Positions 19,390 through 29,272 of a stretch of DNA of 64,000 bases are shown piece by piece. Position 1 is the first letter of the stretch; each line of letters opens with the position of its first letter. Position numbers and translations under genes: made by a program. Origin of the DNA: Vibrio maritimus (GTDB lineage: Bacteria > Pseudomonadota > Gammaproteobacteria > Enterobacterales > Vibrionaceae); assembly GCA_003263775.1 (NCBI GenBank), contig JYJJ01000064.1:185881-249880 (forward strand), in the 5' to 3' direction. Under the pieces are notes generated by a model. The model was not told the origin of the DNA. It searched no databases and was given only the letters and a program-made list of their open reading frames with translations.

Positions 19390-20808
19390 TTATAAACGTT
19401 TAGCGAACGTATCAGTGTGGATGGCGTTGTCGGCTTGTTTCGCTGAAGGTCGCCAGTTTTGTATTAGCCATAAGCTGAATAGGATGCTTTGTACTAGCCA
19501 GCCTGCTATCAGATAGATTGGTGATAGTTGGTTTAGAGCAATAAAGCCTGTTACCCAAACTAGGTGAACAGCAAGTTGTACGTAGTGATGATTCAACACC
19601 AGGCGCTTTTGGCTGGCGCGATCAAACAGATAGGCACGTAGTGCATAGAGCGCGACAAAGGCAAACACAACGCCTTGGATTCCAAATAGCCAGCTTGAGA
19701 AGGTAAACGCAGTAAGCGCTGCGATTGCCATAATCGTATTGATTTTTAGAACAATTTTAGGCTGCTTCTCTATATAGCAACCTGTGGTCAAGGTATGGGA
19801 GATTTGCTTAAAAGCGATGCCCAGTGCTAGCCACGGAATCCATTGAGAGGCTTCGTGATAGCGCGCTGGGAACCAGTTTTCGATAATCACAGGTGCGAAT
19901 AGTGCGATACTCATCGCGAACCAAATAGTGGTGTGGCAAAGGGTCTCGGCGATACGTACGGTTTTTACTTTGCCGTTTTGTTCATTGAGTATTTGAAAGC
20001 GTTTTGGAAACCACCATAGAGTGAGAGGTTCACACAGAAAGGCAACAATGAGTGCGAATTGCATTGCGATAGCGTATTGAGCCAATGATTCTAGTCCAAC
20101 TGACGCCGCCAAGATCCAGCGCTCAGCACCTGCTGCGACAAATAGTAGCGACCCAGAGAAGATAAGAGGTAGCCCATAGTGCCTCATTTGCTTTGCTATT
20201 TGGGCATCCCAGCTAAACGAAAGTGAACACCATTGTTTAACTAACAGAAGGGTTGCTAGGTACAGAGACGAGAGTAGACCGGAGAGCAGTACGCCAGTCA
20301 ATCCTAAACCGTAATGTAAGAAAGCAAAGGTTAAAACGGCTTGAATCACAGCTTTGCTACTTGTTAGCACAAAGAACAAGCGAGCATTGTCTATTAATCT
20401 TAGCCAGGTTAGCGGCATGTTGATGGTACAGCTGACAATCAGGGTCAACGTGACCAAAATAAAATCTGTGCTGCTGATTTGTGTCCATGTGGACAACACA
20501 AAAAGACCAATTGGTACGGCAGCGATGAGTGCCATGACGGCGATAATGAGCTGTTGAATCGTGGCGGTGCTGTTTAACGTGTCAAACGCGCTGCCTTTTG
20601 CCTCTCCAGCTTGCTTGTAAAGCGCTTCTATCAAACCAAAACCAAGAATAATGCCACCGACGTTTAATATGGACAGCCATAGATCAAGCTGACCGTAGTC
20701 TGTGGTAGACAGCGCCCCAGCAACAATTGGCAGCATGATAAACGATACGCCTTTCATTAAAACTAGCCCTGCAGCGTAGTAAAGCGACTGTTGGATAGCG
20801 CGGCTCAT
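19390..20808 (-). CDS. Wzx-type lipid-linked oligosaccharide flippase
   Basis: MATE/MOP-superfamily exporter of 472 aa with about 12-14 hydrophobic segments. The N-terminal GLVLMKGVSFIMLPIVAGALSTTDYGQLDLW is typical of the Polysacc_synt family. It should flip the undecaprenyl-linked repeat unit to the periplasm. No flippase lies between sypH and sypL, where V. fischeri has sypK, so this gene probably supplies that step. Its ATG overlaps the stop of the restored upstream glycosyltransferase. Confidence 0.87.
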   Translation of the reverse strand: MSRAIQQSLYYAAGLVLMKGVSFIMLPIVAGALSTTDYGQLDLWLSILNVGGIILGFGLIEALYKQAGEAKGSAFDTLNSTATIQQLIIAVMALIAAVPIGLFVLSTWTQISSTDFILVTLTLIVSCTINMPLTWLRLIDNARLFFVLTSSKAVIQAVLTFAFLHYGLGLTGVLLSGLLSSLYLATLLLVKQWCSLSFSWDAQIAKQMRHYGLPLIFSGSLLFVAAGAERWILAASVGLESLAQYAIAMQFALIVAFLCEPLTLWWFPKRFQILNEQNGKVKTVRIAETLCHTTIWFAMSIALFAPVIIENWFPARYHEASQWIPWLALGIAFKQISHTLTTGCYIEKQPKIVLKINTIMAIAALTAFTFSSWLFGIQGVVFAFVALYALRAYLFDRASQKRLVLNHHYVQLAVHLVWVTGFIALNQLSPIYLIAGWLVQSILFSLWLIQNWRPSAKQADNAIHTDTFAKRL

Positions 20809-21991
20809 AGTGTTGCTCCTTGTAACTGGTAGTTGCCTTCAATGGCGGTGGCCAGTTTTTTAGCTGAGCTGCGAGCACTGTATAGTCGAGTCACACGAGT
20901 TCGCGCTTTTTCTAACTGGCTTATTCGTTGTGAGGTGGTAAGTGAATACGTTTTGATGATGCGGCCGCCAAACTTTGGGGATCTTTTGGTGGTACTAACA
21001 GTCCGGTACCTTCAACGATCATTTCCTTGCAGCCCATGAAGTTACTACAAATCACCGGCAGCCCGAGAGCCATCGCTTCTTTTACGACAACTGGCCCTGT
21101 GTCTCGATCGCCGTCACGCGCTTCACAAAAAGGGGTGCAAAGTGCCAAGTAGTGTGAGGCGTTATCAATAATCCATTCTGAAGGGCGGCTACCAAGAAAG
21201 TGTACTTGCTCAGCAATGCCCAACTGATTCGCTAGCGCGACAAGCAGGGATTTCTGTTCACCATCACCGACAAGATCCAACATGGGACGCTCGTCATCTG
21301 GAAGTAACGCGATGGCTTGAAGAAGATCAACCAGCCCTTTTTTCTCTGTTAGGCGGCCAACAAAAAGTAACCGCCCATTGTGATTTTGGCGAGGATGAAA
21401 TGGGTAGCGGTTAAGCTCGATCCCACATTCAACTAAATGCACTGGATGGTTGGGTGCAAGCTCTAGAAATTGGTCACACATATCTTCACAAACGCAGACT
21501 GAAAAGCTGGAAGATTCGAGCTTAAGGGCCAAGTCGGCCGGGCGCGCATAAACATCGTAACCGTGGCCGACGAAAGAGACTTGGCAACCTGAAAGCTGGC
21601 TTGCTGCAATCGCTGTCGCCGCGGTATGCAGAGCAAAATGAGCATGAAGGTGGTCACAGTCATTCTCTATGGCCACTCGTGCGAGTTGTCCTGCACTGCG
21701 TATCAGTGATTTTTTTGGAAGGCCATTTTGACGAACAATGAATGACAGAGCTTTGACGCTTCTGAATGGGTTACGAAGCCAAATGGCAAGAGCGGAAAAA
21801 TTGCTAATGCTAGAAAGCGCAACGGCCTTATCTAGTAGTGGTTTATCAACAGGCTGACCACCATTTTTATGGATGTTGAAGGCAAATGGCTTCACTTGAT
21901 ACCCCAGTGCTTCCATCGCACGTATCTCTGTACCGACGAAGGTTTCTGACAGAACAGGGAAATCGCTGAGTACGTAACCTAGAGTCTTCAT
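20805..21991 (-). CDS. Family 4 glycosyltransferase of the accessory module (frameshifted end)
   Basis: GT-B glycosyltransferase of about 396 aa. N-terminal LSDFPVLSETFVGTEIRAM and HLHAHFALHTA are typical of colanic-acid WcaL/AmsK-type enzymes. The donor half has RLLFVGRLTEKKGLVDLLQA, a loop with EARDGDRDTGP, and VVVKEAMALGLPVICS. The open frame stops at 20921. One missing base just upstream restores about 40 residues ending in a TGA that overlaps the wzx start. Confidence 0.85.
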
Positions 21992-22000
21992 TGCTTGCTC

Positions 22001-23667
22001 CTATGCACCAGTGATGGACTGAATAGCGGTTAGCGGCTTCGATGGTGACCAAACCGCGCAAAAACCAAGAGTCGGTAAATGCTGCTGAACACGTTGCCAT
22101 GCCTGATCATCTTTGATGTTGTTCAGGCAGTTCATCTGACGCAAGCTGCGCTCAATGGTACCGCGAGACAAGTGTTTTGCTAGCTCACTGTAGTTGTACA
22201 TCGGCGTGCTGTTTTTGCCCCAGTTTTCAATGCCTAGGCGGCTGGTCAATGCAGGGTAGCGATAGCTCAGTGGCAATCCGTGGCTAAGCGGCTGATCTGT
22301 TTTGTCCCAGCGAATATTGGCAAGCTTTGGAGACAGTTTCTGTATCGCTTTTCGATGGAAGCGACTAGCGAGTTTATAGCGCACTGGTAAGTGAGCAATC
22401 TGATACAGCGCATCTTTGTTGAGAAATGGATGACTGCGAAGGTAGTGCGAATCTAACATTTGCTGCCCGCAAGCGACAAAGCGAACCACTCGATTTTGTA
22501 GGTAGAAGTTGTCCAAAAAACGTGCTGGTGTATCAAATTGATGAGCGTAGCGTTCAATGATTCTATTTAGGTCACAGAGCATGGCTTCTTTGTATTGAGG
22601 CGCATAGTTGAAAAAGGGTGTGGCTGATTTCGAATATTCCTCTCGAATGTAACGCTTAGCCCGCTCCATTAGTGATGTGTGACCTACCATGCCTTGACCA
22701 AAGATACTAAAGCCGGGAAAACCACGGTCGTAGTAGAACGCTCTTGCTACTTCAGCACCGGTGCCAGTCAGAAGCATGCGCCCAGAGGTTTGTGCTAATA
22801 GTGAAGAATCAAGAATCGAATGGCATGATGAAGAGGGACTTCACCATTGCCAAGATCTGCGACACGTTGAATGGTGCTAGGGTCAGTGGGTGTCGCGAAC
22901 TCGTTTCCAGTAATCAAACGAAGCCCTGCACACTCGGCAAGAGTTTTGGCAATTTGATGGTCACTAGAGAGAGGTGAGCCATAGGTTAGCGTCGTTGGTT
23001 TTTTGCCAAGTGCAGTGGCTGCAGACAGAATCAGGCGAGAGTCGAGCCCGCCACTTAATGACACCATTGGCTCACTGCCGCAGTGAAACGCTTCGCGAAC
23101 GGCTTCGACAAAAGCTTCCAATGCATCATCAAAACGGGTGATGTCGTTACCTAAAATCGGGGTATCTTGATGAGATTCGACGTTGATGCGCTCTGAATCT
23201 ATGGTGACGGTTGTATTCCCATTGAGGCAGCGGATCTCTTCCCATAATGTTTGCTCATCAAACAACTGGCCGAACGCCACTAACGTGCGTTGAGCGCTAG
23301 ACGTTTTGGGTTGGTGCTGCGTAAAGGTGCTAAGCGCTTGACGACTGGTATAAAGTGCAGTGCTGTGTTGATGTTCGCCAACCCAAACTGGGAAGATGCC
23401 AAGACGATCTGTGCATGCTTGTACAGTTTGCTCATCGTTATCGACAACAATCCAACTGCGACCCCAATAAGATTGGCTGCGGTTTAGACTCACATCAGCG
23501 ATGATGTCTGCATCACTGGCAGCACTGGCTGGGTCGCCCCAACAAATCACGGTTTTATGGCCAAGGTCCCAAACGGTCGCACTATCCAGCTCGCCATCAT
23601 TGGCGGTGTTAGTCACGCTCACTGATTGATTGGTCGCTTTAGGAATTGTAATTAGATAATGTGCCAT
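22001..23667 (-). CDS. Asparagine-synthase-like protein lacking the glutaminase Cys (frameshifted)
   Basis: About 555 aa, related to AsnB. The C-terminal half has the PP-loop ATP site SLSGGLDSRLIL and SGRMLLTGTGAEVARAF. The N-terminal half resembles a class II glutaminase fold (LGIFPVW, DRLG) but begins MAHYLIT, without the Cys2 nucleophile of Ntn-amidotransferases. It would therefore have to use ammonia or another amine, perhaps to amidate a sugar acid. The frame breaks near 22815 (one base missing). It heads the locus, with a good ribosome site (GAGGCAGGG). Confidence 0.8.
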
Positions 23668-23703
23668 AACCCTGCCTCAGAAGTTTTATTGATACCTCTG
23701 TAC

Positions 23704-23719
23704 TGCAACAGCCGTGCCC
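23704..23719 (-). promoter_or_regulatory. Sigma-54 promoter upstream of the asparagine-synthase-like gene
   Basis: Minus-strand GGGCACGGCTGTTGCA matches the TGGCACGN4TTGCA consensus except for the first base. It lies 37 bases before the ATG. Confidence 0.82.
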
Positions 23720-23778
23720 AAATTTAAATTCAATAAATACAGGCGGTTATGTTTCTTTCTTGAAGTGGTAATGGTGTT

Positions 23779-23811
23779 TTATCATTTTGACAATCAAAAT
23801 CAGATTGAGAA
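23779..23811 (-). promoter_or_regulatory. Paired syp-enhancer-like sites at the head of the locus
   Basis: On the minus strand, TTCTCAATCTGATTT (23797-23811) is a full match to the SypG enhancer pattern. TTGTCAAAATGATAA (23779-23793) has one mismatch. They are 18 bp apart and 74-92 bp upstream of the -24/-12 element. Confidence 0.65.
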
Positions 23812-23842
23812 TTGGCATAAAGATAGGATTGAGAGCGGAAAA

Positions 23843-23870
23843 AAAAGAGAGCCACAAGTGACTCTCTTTT
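23843..23870. terminator. Terminator downstream of ygiQ
   Basis: AAAAGAGAG...CTCTCTTTT stem with inner CAC/GTG pairs. Runs of A and T on both sides make it usable on both strands. It insulates the syp promoter region from ygiQ. Confidence 0.85.
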
Positions 23871-23876
23871 ATGAAA

Positions 23877-26218
23877 CTACCATTCGCTAAATGTCGGAAT
23901 CGCAGGCGTTAGGTTAGGCACGCGCGCGGCGTTTAGGTGCGCCTTTACCGTTTGGTTTGCCAGCTGCTTTCCGCCTGATCTTTGTTGACCATTTGGTTTA
24001 CCGTTACTTTGTTTTCCGGGGCCTTTAGTACCATTACCGTGAGCATTGTGACCTTGACCACCTGCAGGGCGTTGGCCTGGTTTCTTGCGGCGCTGACCGT
24101 CGGTTCGGATATCCGGTTGTCCCTTAGTGTGTTTGGTGGCAAATCGATTCGCACCGTGACGGCCGGATTTACGGCGCTGCGCTGGTGTGCGTGAATCGAT
24201 ATCTTCAGCCGGCACCAAGCAGCTTGGCTTATCACCAATGAGGTATTGTTTACCCATGTTGACCAAGGCTTCTCGAATCAGTGGCCAATTGTCTGGATCA
24301 TGATAACGCAACAAGGCTTTGTGCAAACGGCGCTGACGTTCGCCCTTGGCCACTGGCAAGTCTTCACGTTTCTTGTATTTGACGCGTTTCAGTGGGTTCG
24401 TTTCTGAGTAATACATGGATGTTGCATTACACATTGGTGACGGGTAGAAGTTCTGAACCTGGTCACACTCAAAGTTGTTCTTTTTCAGCCACAGCGCTAG
24501 GTTGAGCATATCTTCATCTTCCGTCCCTGGGTGAGCAGAGATGAAGTATGGGATCAGGTACTGTTTCTTACCCGCTTCGGCGCTGTATTTTTCAAACATC
24601 TCTTTGAAGCGGTCATAGGTACCCATACCTGGCTTCATCATCAGATCCAGTGGGCCTTTTTCCGTATGCTCTGGTGCGATTTTTAGATAGCCACCAACGT
24701 GGTGGGTCACCAATTCACGAACGTATTCTGGAGATTCAATGGCCAAGTCATAACGCACACCAGAGGCGATCATGACTTTTTTCACACCATCAACTTTACG
24801 CGCTGCACGGTATAGGTCGATGGTGTGCTTATGATCTGTGTTGAGCTTGTTACAGATACCTGGGAACACGCAAGAAGGACGTCGGCAATTAGCTTCTGCT
24901 TTTGGATCCGAGCAGCCTAAGCGATACATGTTGCTGTTGGACCGCCTAAATCAGAGATGGTACCTGTGAAGCCTGGTACTTTGTCGCGGATCTCTTCAAG
25001 CTCACCAATGATTGATTCTTGGGAGCGGTTTTGAATGATTCGTCCTTCGTGTTCGGTGATAGAACAGAAAGAGCAACCACCAAAACAGCCACGCATGATA
25101 TTAACCGAGGTTTTGATCATGTCGTAGGCCGGGATCTTGGCTTTACCATATTTAGGGTGAGGAACACGCGCGTATGGCAGGCCAAACACGTAATCCATCT
25201 CTTCTGTGGTGAGCGGGATCGGTGCTTGGTTTACCCAAAGCTCGCGGTTGCCATGGCGCTGAATCAGTGCACGACCCGAGTACGGGTTGGTCTCAAGGTG
25301 CATAACGCGGCTGGCATGAGCGTAAAGAATACGGTCATTATTGAGTTTCTCGAAAGGTGGCAAGCGCACAGCCGTCGAGGCAGCATCATGACGAGATGGA
25401 CGAATGGTAATCGGCTTCGCTTCAGCTTCGGTCTCAGACTTATTGGTGTCGCAGTTTGATTCCACCTTATATGGGTTTTGTGGCACGAATGCCTTGCCCG
25501 GCTTTTCAATACGTGACGAGTCAATGATGGTGTATTGCTCAGGCTCTGCAGCTAAGTTGATTGCGGTGCCGCGAATATTGGTCATATCAGCTACGCTTTC
25601 ACCATCAGCTAATCGGTGTGCAACTTCGACGAGCGCACGTTCGGCGTTACCAAACAGCAGGATGTCTGCTTTAGCATCAAATAGTACTGAGCGACGAACT
25701 TTATCTGACCAATAATCGTAGTGAGCAATACGGCGCAAGCTGGCTTCAATACCACCCAGTACGATAGGGGTTTCTTTGTAGGCTTCTCGGCAACGCTGTG
25801 AATACACCAATGTTGCACGATCTGGACGTTTACCACCTTCGTTGTTTGGTGTGTAAGCATCGTCGTGGCGCAGTTTTTTATCCGCGGTGTAACGGTTGAT
25901 CATAGAATCCATGTTGCCAGCAGTGATACCGAAGAAGAGATTCGGTTTACCGAGGCTCATGAAGTCATTTTTATTGCTCCAATCTGGCTGAGCAATGATA
26001 CCGACGCGGAAGCCTTGTGCTTCAAGTAGGCGACCAATGATAGCCATACCAAAACTAGGATGATCCACATACGCATCCCCCGTGACAATGATGATGTCAC
26101 AGCTGTCCCATCCAAGGGCGTCCATCTCTTTTCTGCTGGTGGGCAAAAAAGGAGCAATACCAAAGCATTCCGCCCAGTATTTTTTGTGCTCATGGATTGG
26201 GGTAATGTCGTTGTGCAT
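23877..26218 (-). CDS. ygiQ: YgiQ-family radical SAM protein (frameshifted)
   Basis: Large radical SAM protein of about 780 aa. The N-terminal UPF0313 domain has HPSFGMAIIGRLLEAQGFRVGII. The [4Fe-4S] motif is MRGCFGGCSFCSITEH (Cys-x3-Cys-x2-Cys). A Cys-rich region (LGCSDPKAEANCRRPSC) follows, then a basic Gly/Gln/Asn-rich C-terminal tail. The exact reaction is not established to my knowledge. The frame breaks near 24925, where GCAAAC appears as GCAAC; the two halves overlap and together make one full-length protein. Confidence 0.9.
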
Positions 26219-26380
26219 ATTTTAACCTCTAGTTTTGAAGGCGGGCATTATATACTTCAATTCCAGTGACTTCAAAGCCCAAACAAAGTGTGGTTATTTT
26301 GGTATACGACGAGTCAATGGCATTCGTCCTCAAGCTGATATATCATCAGCGCCAATGATTTTTGCTTTGAACTCATACCC

Positions 26381-27064
26381 ATGATTACCGCTGTTTTGAC
26401 ATTACTTGCTCCGGCACTTGCCGTTGCGATGCTCGTACTTACTCTTATTTTAGCAAAGGGTGACATTTGCCCTGGGCAAAGGGGCCGCATTCACAAGCTA
26501 TTGCCGGCAATGGGCATACTTTGGCTTGCTATTGCATCTTTAAGGATTGAAGCCTTTTTGGTGGTGTTTGCGCTGTTCTATTTCTATTCCAAAGTACAAA
26601 CAGGTAAAACTCGAGAAAAAGGGCCTTTCTGGGCTTTGCATCTCGCTAACGGTATGGCGATGACGTTCTCGATTATTTTGATCGCTCAGCAGCCAAATCT
26701 AGCCCAATCTTTGTCGCTTGCCAGCGCGGGGCTACTACTGGGTACCGCTTTTGCCCATCTACTGCTGACAATGGCGAAGACACGACTTCAGGCCTTTCAT
26801 CGCATCTTACCGGTGTCAGGCGTCGTCTTTGCAATGCTATTGGCATTAAGTTTTGTGTTTAATGCTTATCAGTGGGAGCCAGAGGTTGTTGCCAACTATA
26901 CGCCAGCGGTGATTATCTCTTTGCTTATGCTAATGGCTGGCATCGTAATTTGGAGTTGGCACATTATTCGCCACCAAGCGCCAGCGAAAGGTCAGCTAGC
27001 GGTAGCGTTTTTGAGCCTTTTGGTGACCAACATCGGGTTGTTGCAGCTTTACTGGCTTGCTTGA
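26381..27064 (+). CDS. Conserved membrane protein of unknown function
   Basis: A 227-aa protein with about seven hydrophobic segments and short basic loops, and no catalytic motif that I recognise. The spacing of the segments resembles small Vibrio inner-membrane proteins of unknown role. No strong ribosome site is visible before the ATG. It is transcribed away from ygiQ and closed by a terminator, so it is probably monocistronic. Confidence 0.7.
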   Translation: MITAVLTLLAPALAVAMLVLTLILAKGDICPGQRGRIHKLLPAMGILWLAIASLRIEAFLVVFALFYFYSKVQTGKTREKGPFWALHLANGMAMTFSIILIAQQPNLAQSLSLASAGLLLGTAFAHLLLTMAKTRLQAFHRILPVSGVVFAMLLALSFVFNAYQWEPEVVANYTPAVIISLLMLMAGIVIWSWHIIRHQAPAKGQLAVAFLSLLVTNIGLLQLYWLA

Positions 27065-27100
27065 ACTGTAAACCAAGTCACTTTCTATTCCGTAATAAAC

Positions 27101-27127
27101 AGCTAGTCTTTAAGGGCTAGCTTTTTT
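27101..27127 (+). terminator. Terminator after the membrane protein gene
   Basis: AGCTAGTC / GGCTAGCT stem (one G-U pair) with a TTTAA loop, followed by seven T. Confidence 0.8.
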
Positions 27128-27141
27128 TATGGAGTGCAGTT

Positions 27142-27342
27142 ATGGATCTAAGTAATGTGAGCGGTTTTGACAGTATTATCTTGCTTGGTATCGTCAACGA
27201 AAAATTGCGCTTAGAGTGCGACTCGTTTGATGAGTTGGTGAGCATGTATGAAATGGACGTAGAAGGCGTGGTAGGCAAATTGGATATGCTCGGTTACCAG
27301 TATGATCCATTGACCAATCAGTTCAAAGCGTATCAACGCTAA
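27142..27342 (+). CDS. DUF4250 small protein
   Basis: A 66-aa acidic protein starting MDLSNVSGFDSIILLGIVNEKLR and ending LGYQYDPLTNQFK, which matches the pattern of DUF4250 proteins as I know them. Its function is unknown. ATG 27142 has GGAGTG upstream. A single helical fold without membrane segments is likely. Confidence 0.75.
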   Translation: MDLSNVSGFDSIILLGIVNEKLRLECDSFDELVSMYEMDVEGVVGKLDMLGYQYDPLTNQFKAYQR

Positions 27343-27356
27343 ATCGCTAATCATAG

Positions 27357-27382
27357 AAAAAGGTCGCATAATGCGACCTTTT
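27357..27382. terminator. Bidirectional terminator
   Basis: AAAAGGTCGCAT / ATGCGACCTTTT near-perfect stem. It lies between the DUF4250 gene and ychJ, which converge. Confidence 0.9.
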
Positions 27383-27432
27383 CGTTTTCTGTAGAGCCTG
27401 TTTTTAGACAACTCTGTATCTATTGTGGCTCA

Positions 27433-27921
27433 TTAGCCGCAGCATTTTTTGTGCTTTTTACCACTACCACATGGGCATGGGTCATTACGACCGACTTTCA
27501 CCGATTCAACGCTTAGTGGTTTAGGGGGAATGCTATCATCGATTTCACCATCGACGTAAAACCATTGGCCTTGTTCGAATAGAAAGCGCGAACGCTCTGC
27601 CAAACAATACTCATAACCATTGTCTTTAAGAAAAGCGCGAAAGCTCACATAGCCTTCGTTTTCATCACGACCATTCTCTGTGCTAGTGACCTCAAGCTTG
27701 AGCCAAGCACTGTTTATAGAATCAGCAATTGCTTCTCGCTCATCTTCAGCCTGACAGCTTGGATGATAGGTTGCGACAACGAAGTCAACATCCTTGGTTA
27801 AATGGGCACTATAGCGAGCGCGCATCAACTGCTCAGGTTGTTTAGCTAGGGTGACATCTTGGTGGATGGGTTGGCAGCATGTTTCGTAGCTTTGATTACT
27901 GCCGCAGTAGCATGGTTTCAT
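27433..27921 (-). CDS. ychJ: YchJ-family SEC-C motif protein
   Basis: A 162-aa protein with a zinc-binding SEC-C motif at each end: CYCGSNQSYETCCQP at the N-terminus and NDPCPCGSGKKHKKCCG at the C-terminus. Between them is an NTF2-like YchJ middle domain (RARYSAHL...FVVATYHPS). The cellular role is not known; the motif is shared with SecA. It lies 28 bases downstream of the EAL-HDOD gene and may be co-transcribed. Confidence 0.88.
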   Translation of the reverse strand: MKPCYCGSNQSYETCCQPIHQDVTLAKQPEQLMRARYSAHLTKDVDFVVATYHPSCQAEDEREAIADSINSAWLKLEVTSTENGRDENEGYVSFRAFLKDNGYEYCLAERSRFLFEQGQWFYVDGEIDDSIPPKPLSVESVKVGRNDPCPCGSGKKHKKCCG

Positions 27922-27949
27922 GTTTAATCTTTGATTCGGTGTTTAACGT

Positions 27950-29191
27950 TCAAGCGTGAACGTGATACTCGGACTCAATTGCCAGTAGGTCTTCAGTCCA
28001 TTTAATGGCGTCATCATAATGCTTAGCGAGCTTTTCGTCACTGACTTCTAGTTTGTCGCGATAGGCGATCACCGTCATCCAGTCGGCATTCTCGTAGGCT
28101 TTGACCAAGGAAAGAATGTTGCCAAGCGTGCCTTGTTTAGTGACCAATGCCGATTTAACCATATGGTCGATAGGCATTTTTTCTACCAATTCTTCTAACG
28201 GCTGGTCAAACAGCGAGTCTAATAGCGAGAACATACCAGTCAGAAAGCCAAGGCCTTCGTCGAGATCGGTATTCATGTCACGTAGCAGCAGTTCACAGAA
28301 ACGCGCGCGTTGAATAGACAAGCTGTAAAGGCTATCTGGCTTGTCGTCTTGGGTTGAGGTAATTGCCACCAAGGAGATGAATTTTCTAAGGCGCTCTTCA
28401 CCCAGGTAAACCAAGGCTTGTTTGAACGATTTGATTTCTGAGCGGATCAGATACGAGGCATTCACAAACGTGAGTAGTTTGTAAGATAAGGTGACATCTA
28501 GAGAAATCAGTCGTTCCAGTTCATCGTAATTGATGTCTTGATTGGCAATTTCTTTACAAAGCTGTACTACGGTCAAAAACGAAGGCTTGATTTGCTTACG
28601 GCGAATTAATTGTGGGCGACTAAAAAAGTAGCCTTGAAACTGATCAAAGCCGACTTGCTTGGCAAGCTCAAACTCTTCATAAGTTTCAACTTTCTCAGCT
28701 AGGAAAGTAATGTTATGTGGTCGCAGTCTTTCGATGAGCGCTTGGGCTTTTTTCAACGAGTACTGGCGAATATCAATTTTGATAATCGATGTGTAAGGTA
28801 AGAAAGGTAGCCACTCTTTGCGTGGTACAAAATCATCAAGGGCGATGGTGTAACCCGCTTGTGACATTTTCTTAATTGCAGCGAGCAACTCTGAAGTCGG
28901 CTCACAGCTTTCTAAGATCTCGATAACCAGATTTTCTTTAGGGAATAAGGTCGGGACTAAATTCACCAAGCTTTGGTAAGGAAAGTTCACGAAACCCAGT
29001 TTATCGCCTATCGTACTGTAATGTGTTGCAAGGAAATGCTCTGAGAGAAGTCGGTTGGTGGCCAATTCTGGATCAATATCTGGGAAGGTATTGTTAGGGC
29101 CATCCCGAAATAGCAGCTCATAGCCAACAGTTTTTTGTTCGCTATCCAAGATAGGTTGTCTAGCGATGTACGAGTATTTCAAATTCTGCAT
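27950..29191 (-). CDS. EAL-HDOD signalling protein with a degenerate EAL site
   Basis: A 413-aa protein. The N-terminal EAL-like domain (1-205) has YELLFR in place of EALLR, LDDFV in place of DDFG, and AEKVET in place of AEGVET, so c-di-GMP hydrolysis is doubtful. The C-terminal HDOD domain (205-400) has SLDVTLSYKLLTFVNAS and a downstream FLTGMFSLLDSL. Proteins of this build act as signalling scaffolds or c-di-GMP-related regulators in Vibrio (motility, biofilm). Start ATG 29191 with GAGATAACC upstream. Confidence 0.85.
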   Translation of the reverse strand: MQNLKYSYIARQPILDSEQKTVGYELLFRDGPNNTFPDIDPELATNRLLSEHFLATHYSTIGDKLGFVNFPYQSLVNLVPTLFPKENLVIEILESCEPTSELLAAIKKMSQAGYTIALDDFVPRKEWLPFLPYTSIIKIDIRQYSLKKAQALIERLRPHNITFLAEKVETYEEFELAKQVGFDQFQGYFFSRPQLIRRKQIKPSFLTVVQLCKEIANQDINYDELERLISLDVTLSYKLLTFVNASYLIRSEIKSFKQALVYLGEERLRKFISLVAITSTQDDKPDSLYSLSIQRARFCELLLRDMNTDLDEGLGFLTGMFSLLDSLFDQPLEELVEKMPIDHMVKSALVTKQGTLGNILSLVKAYENADWMTVIAYRDKLEVSDEKLAKHYDDAIKWTEDLLAIESEYHVHA

Positions 29192-29272
29192 GGTTATCTC
29201 AAAAACGTTGACTCATAGTAACGTTTTATTACTTTCTTTGACTATGAAACTATTGGAATTTCGAGGGGTAGT

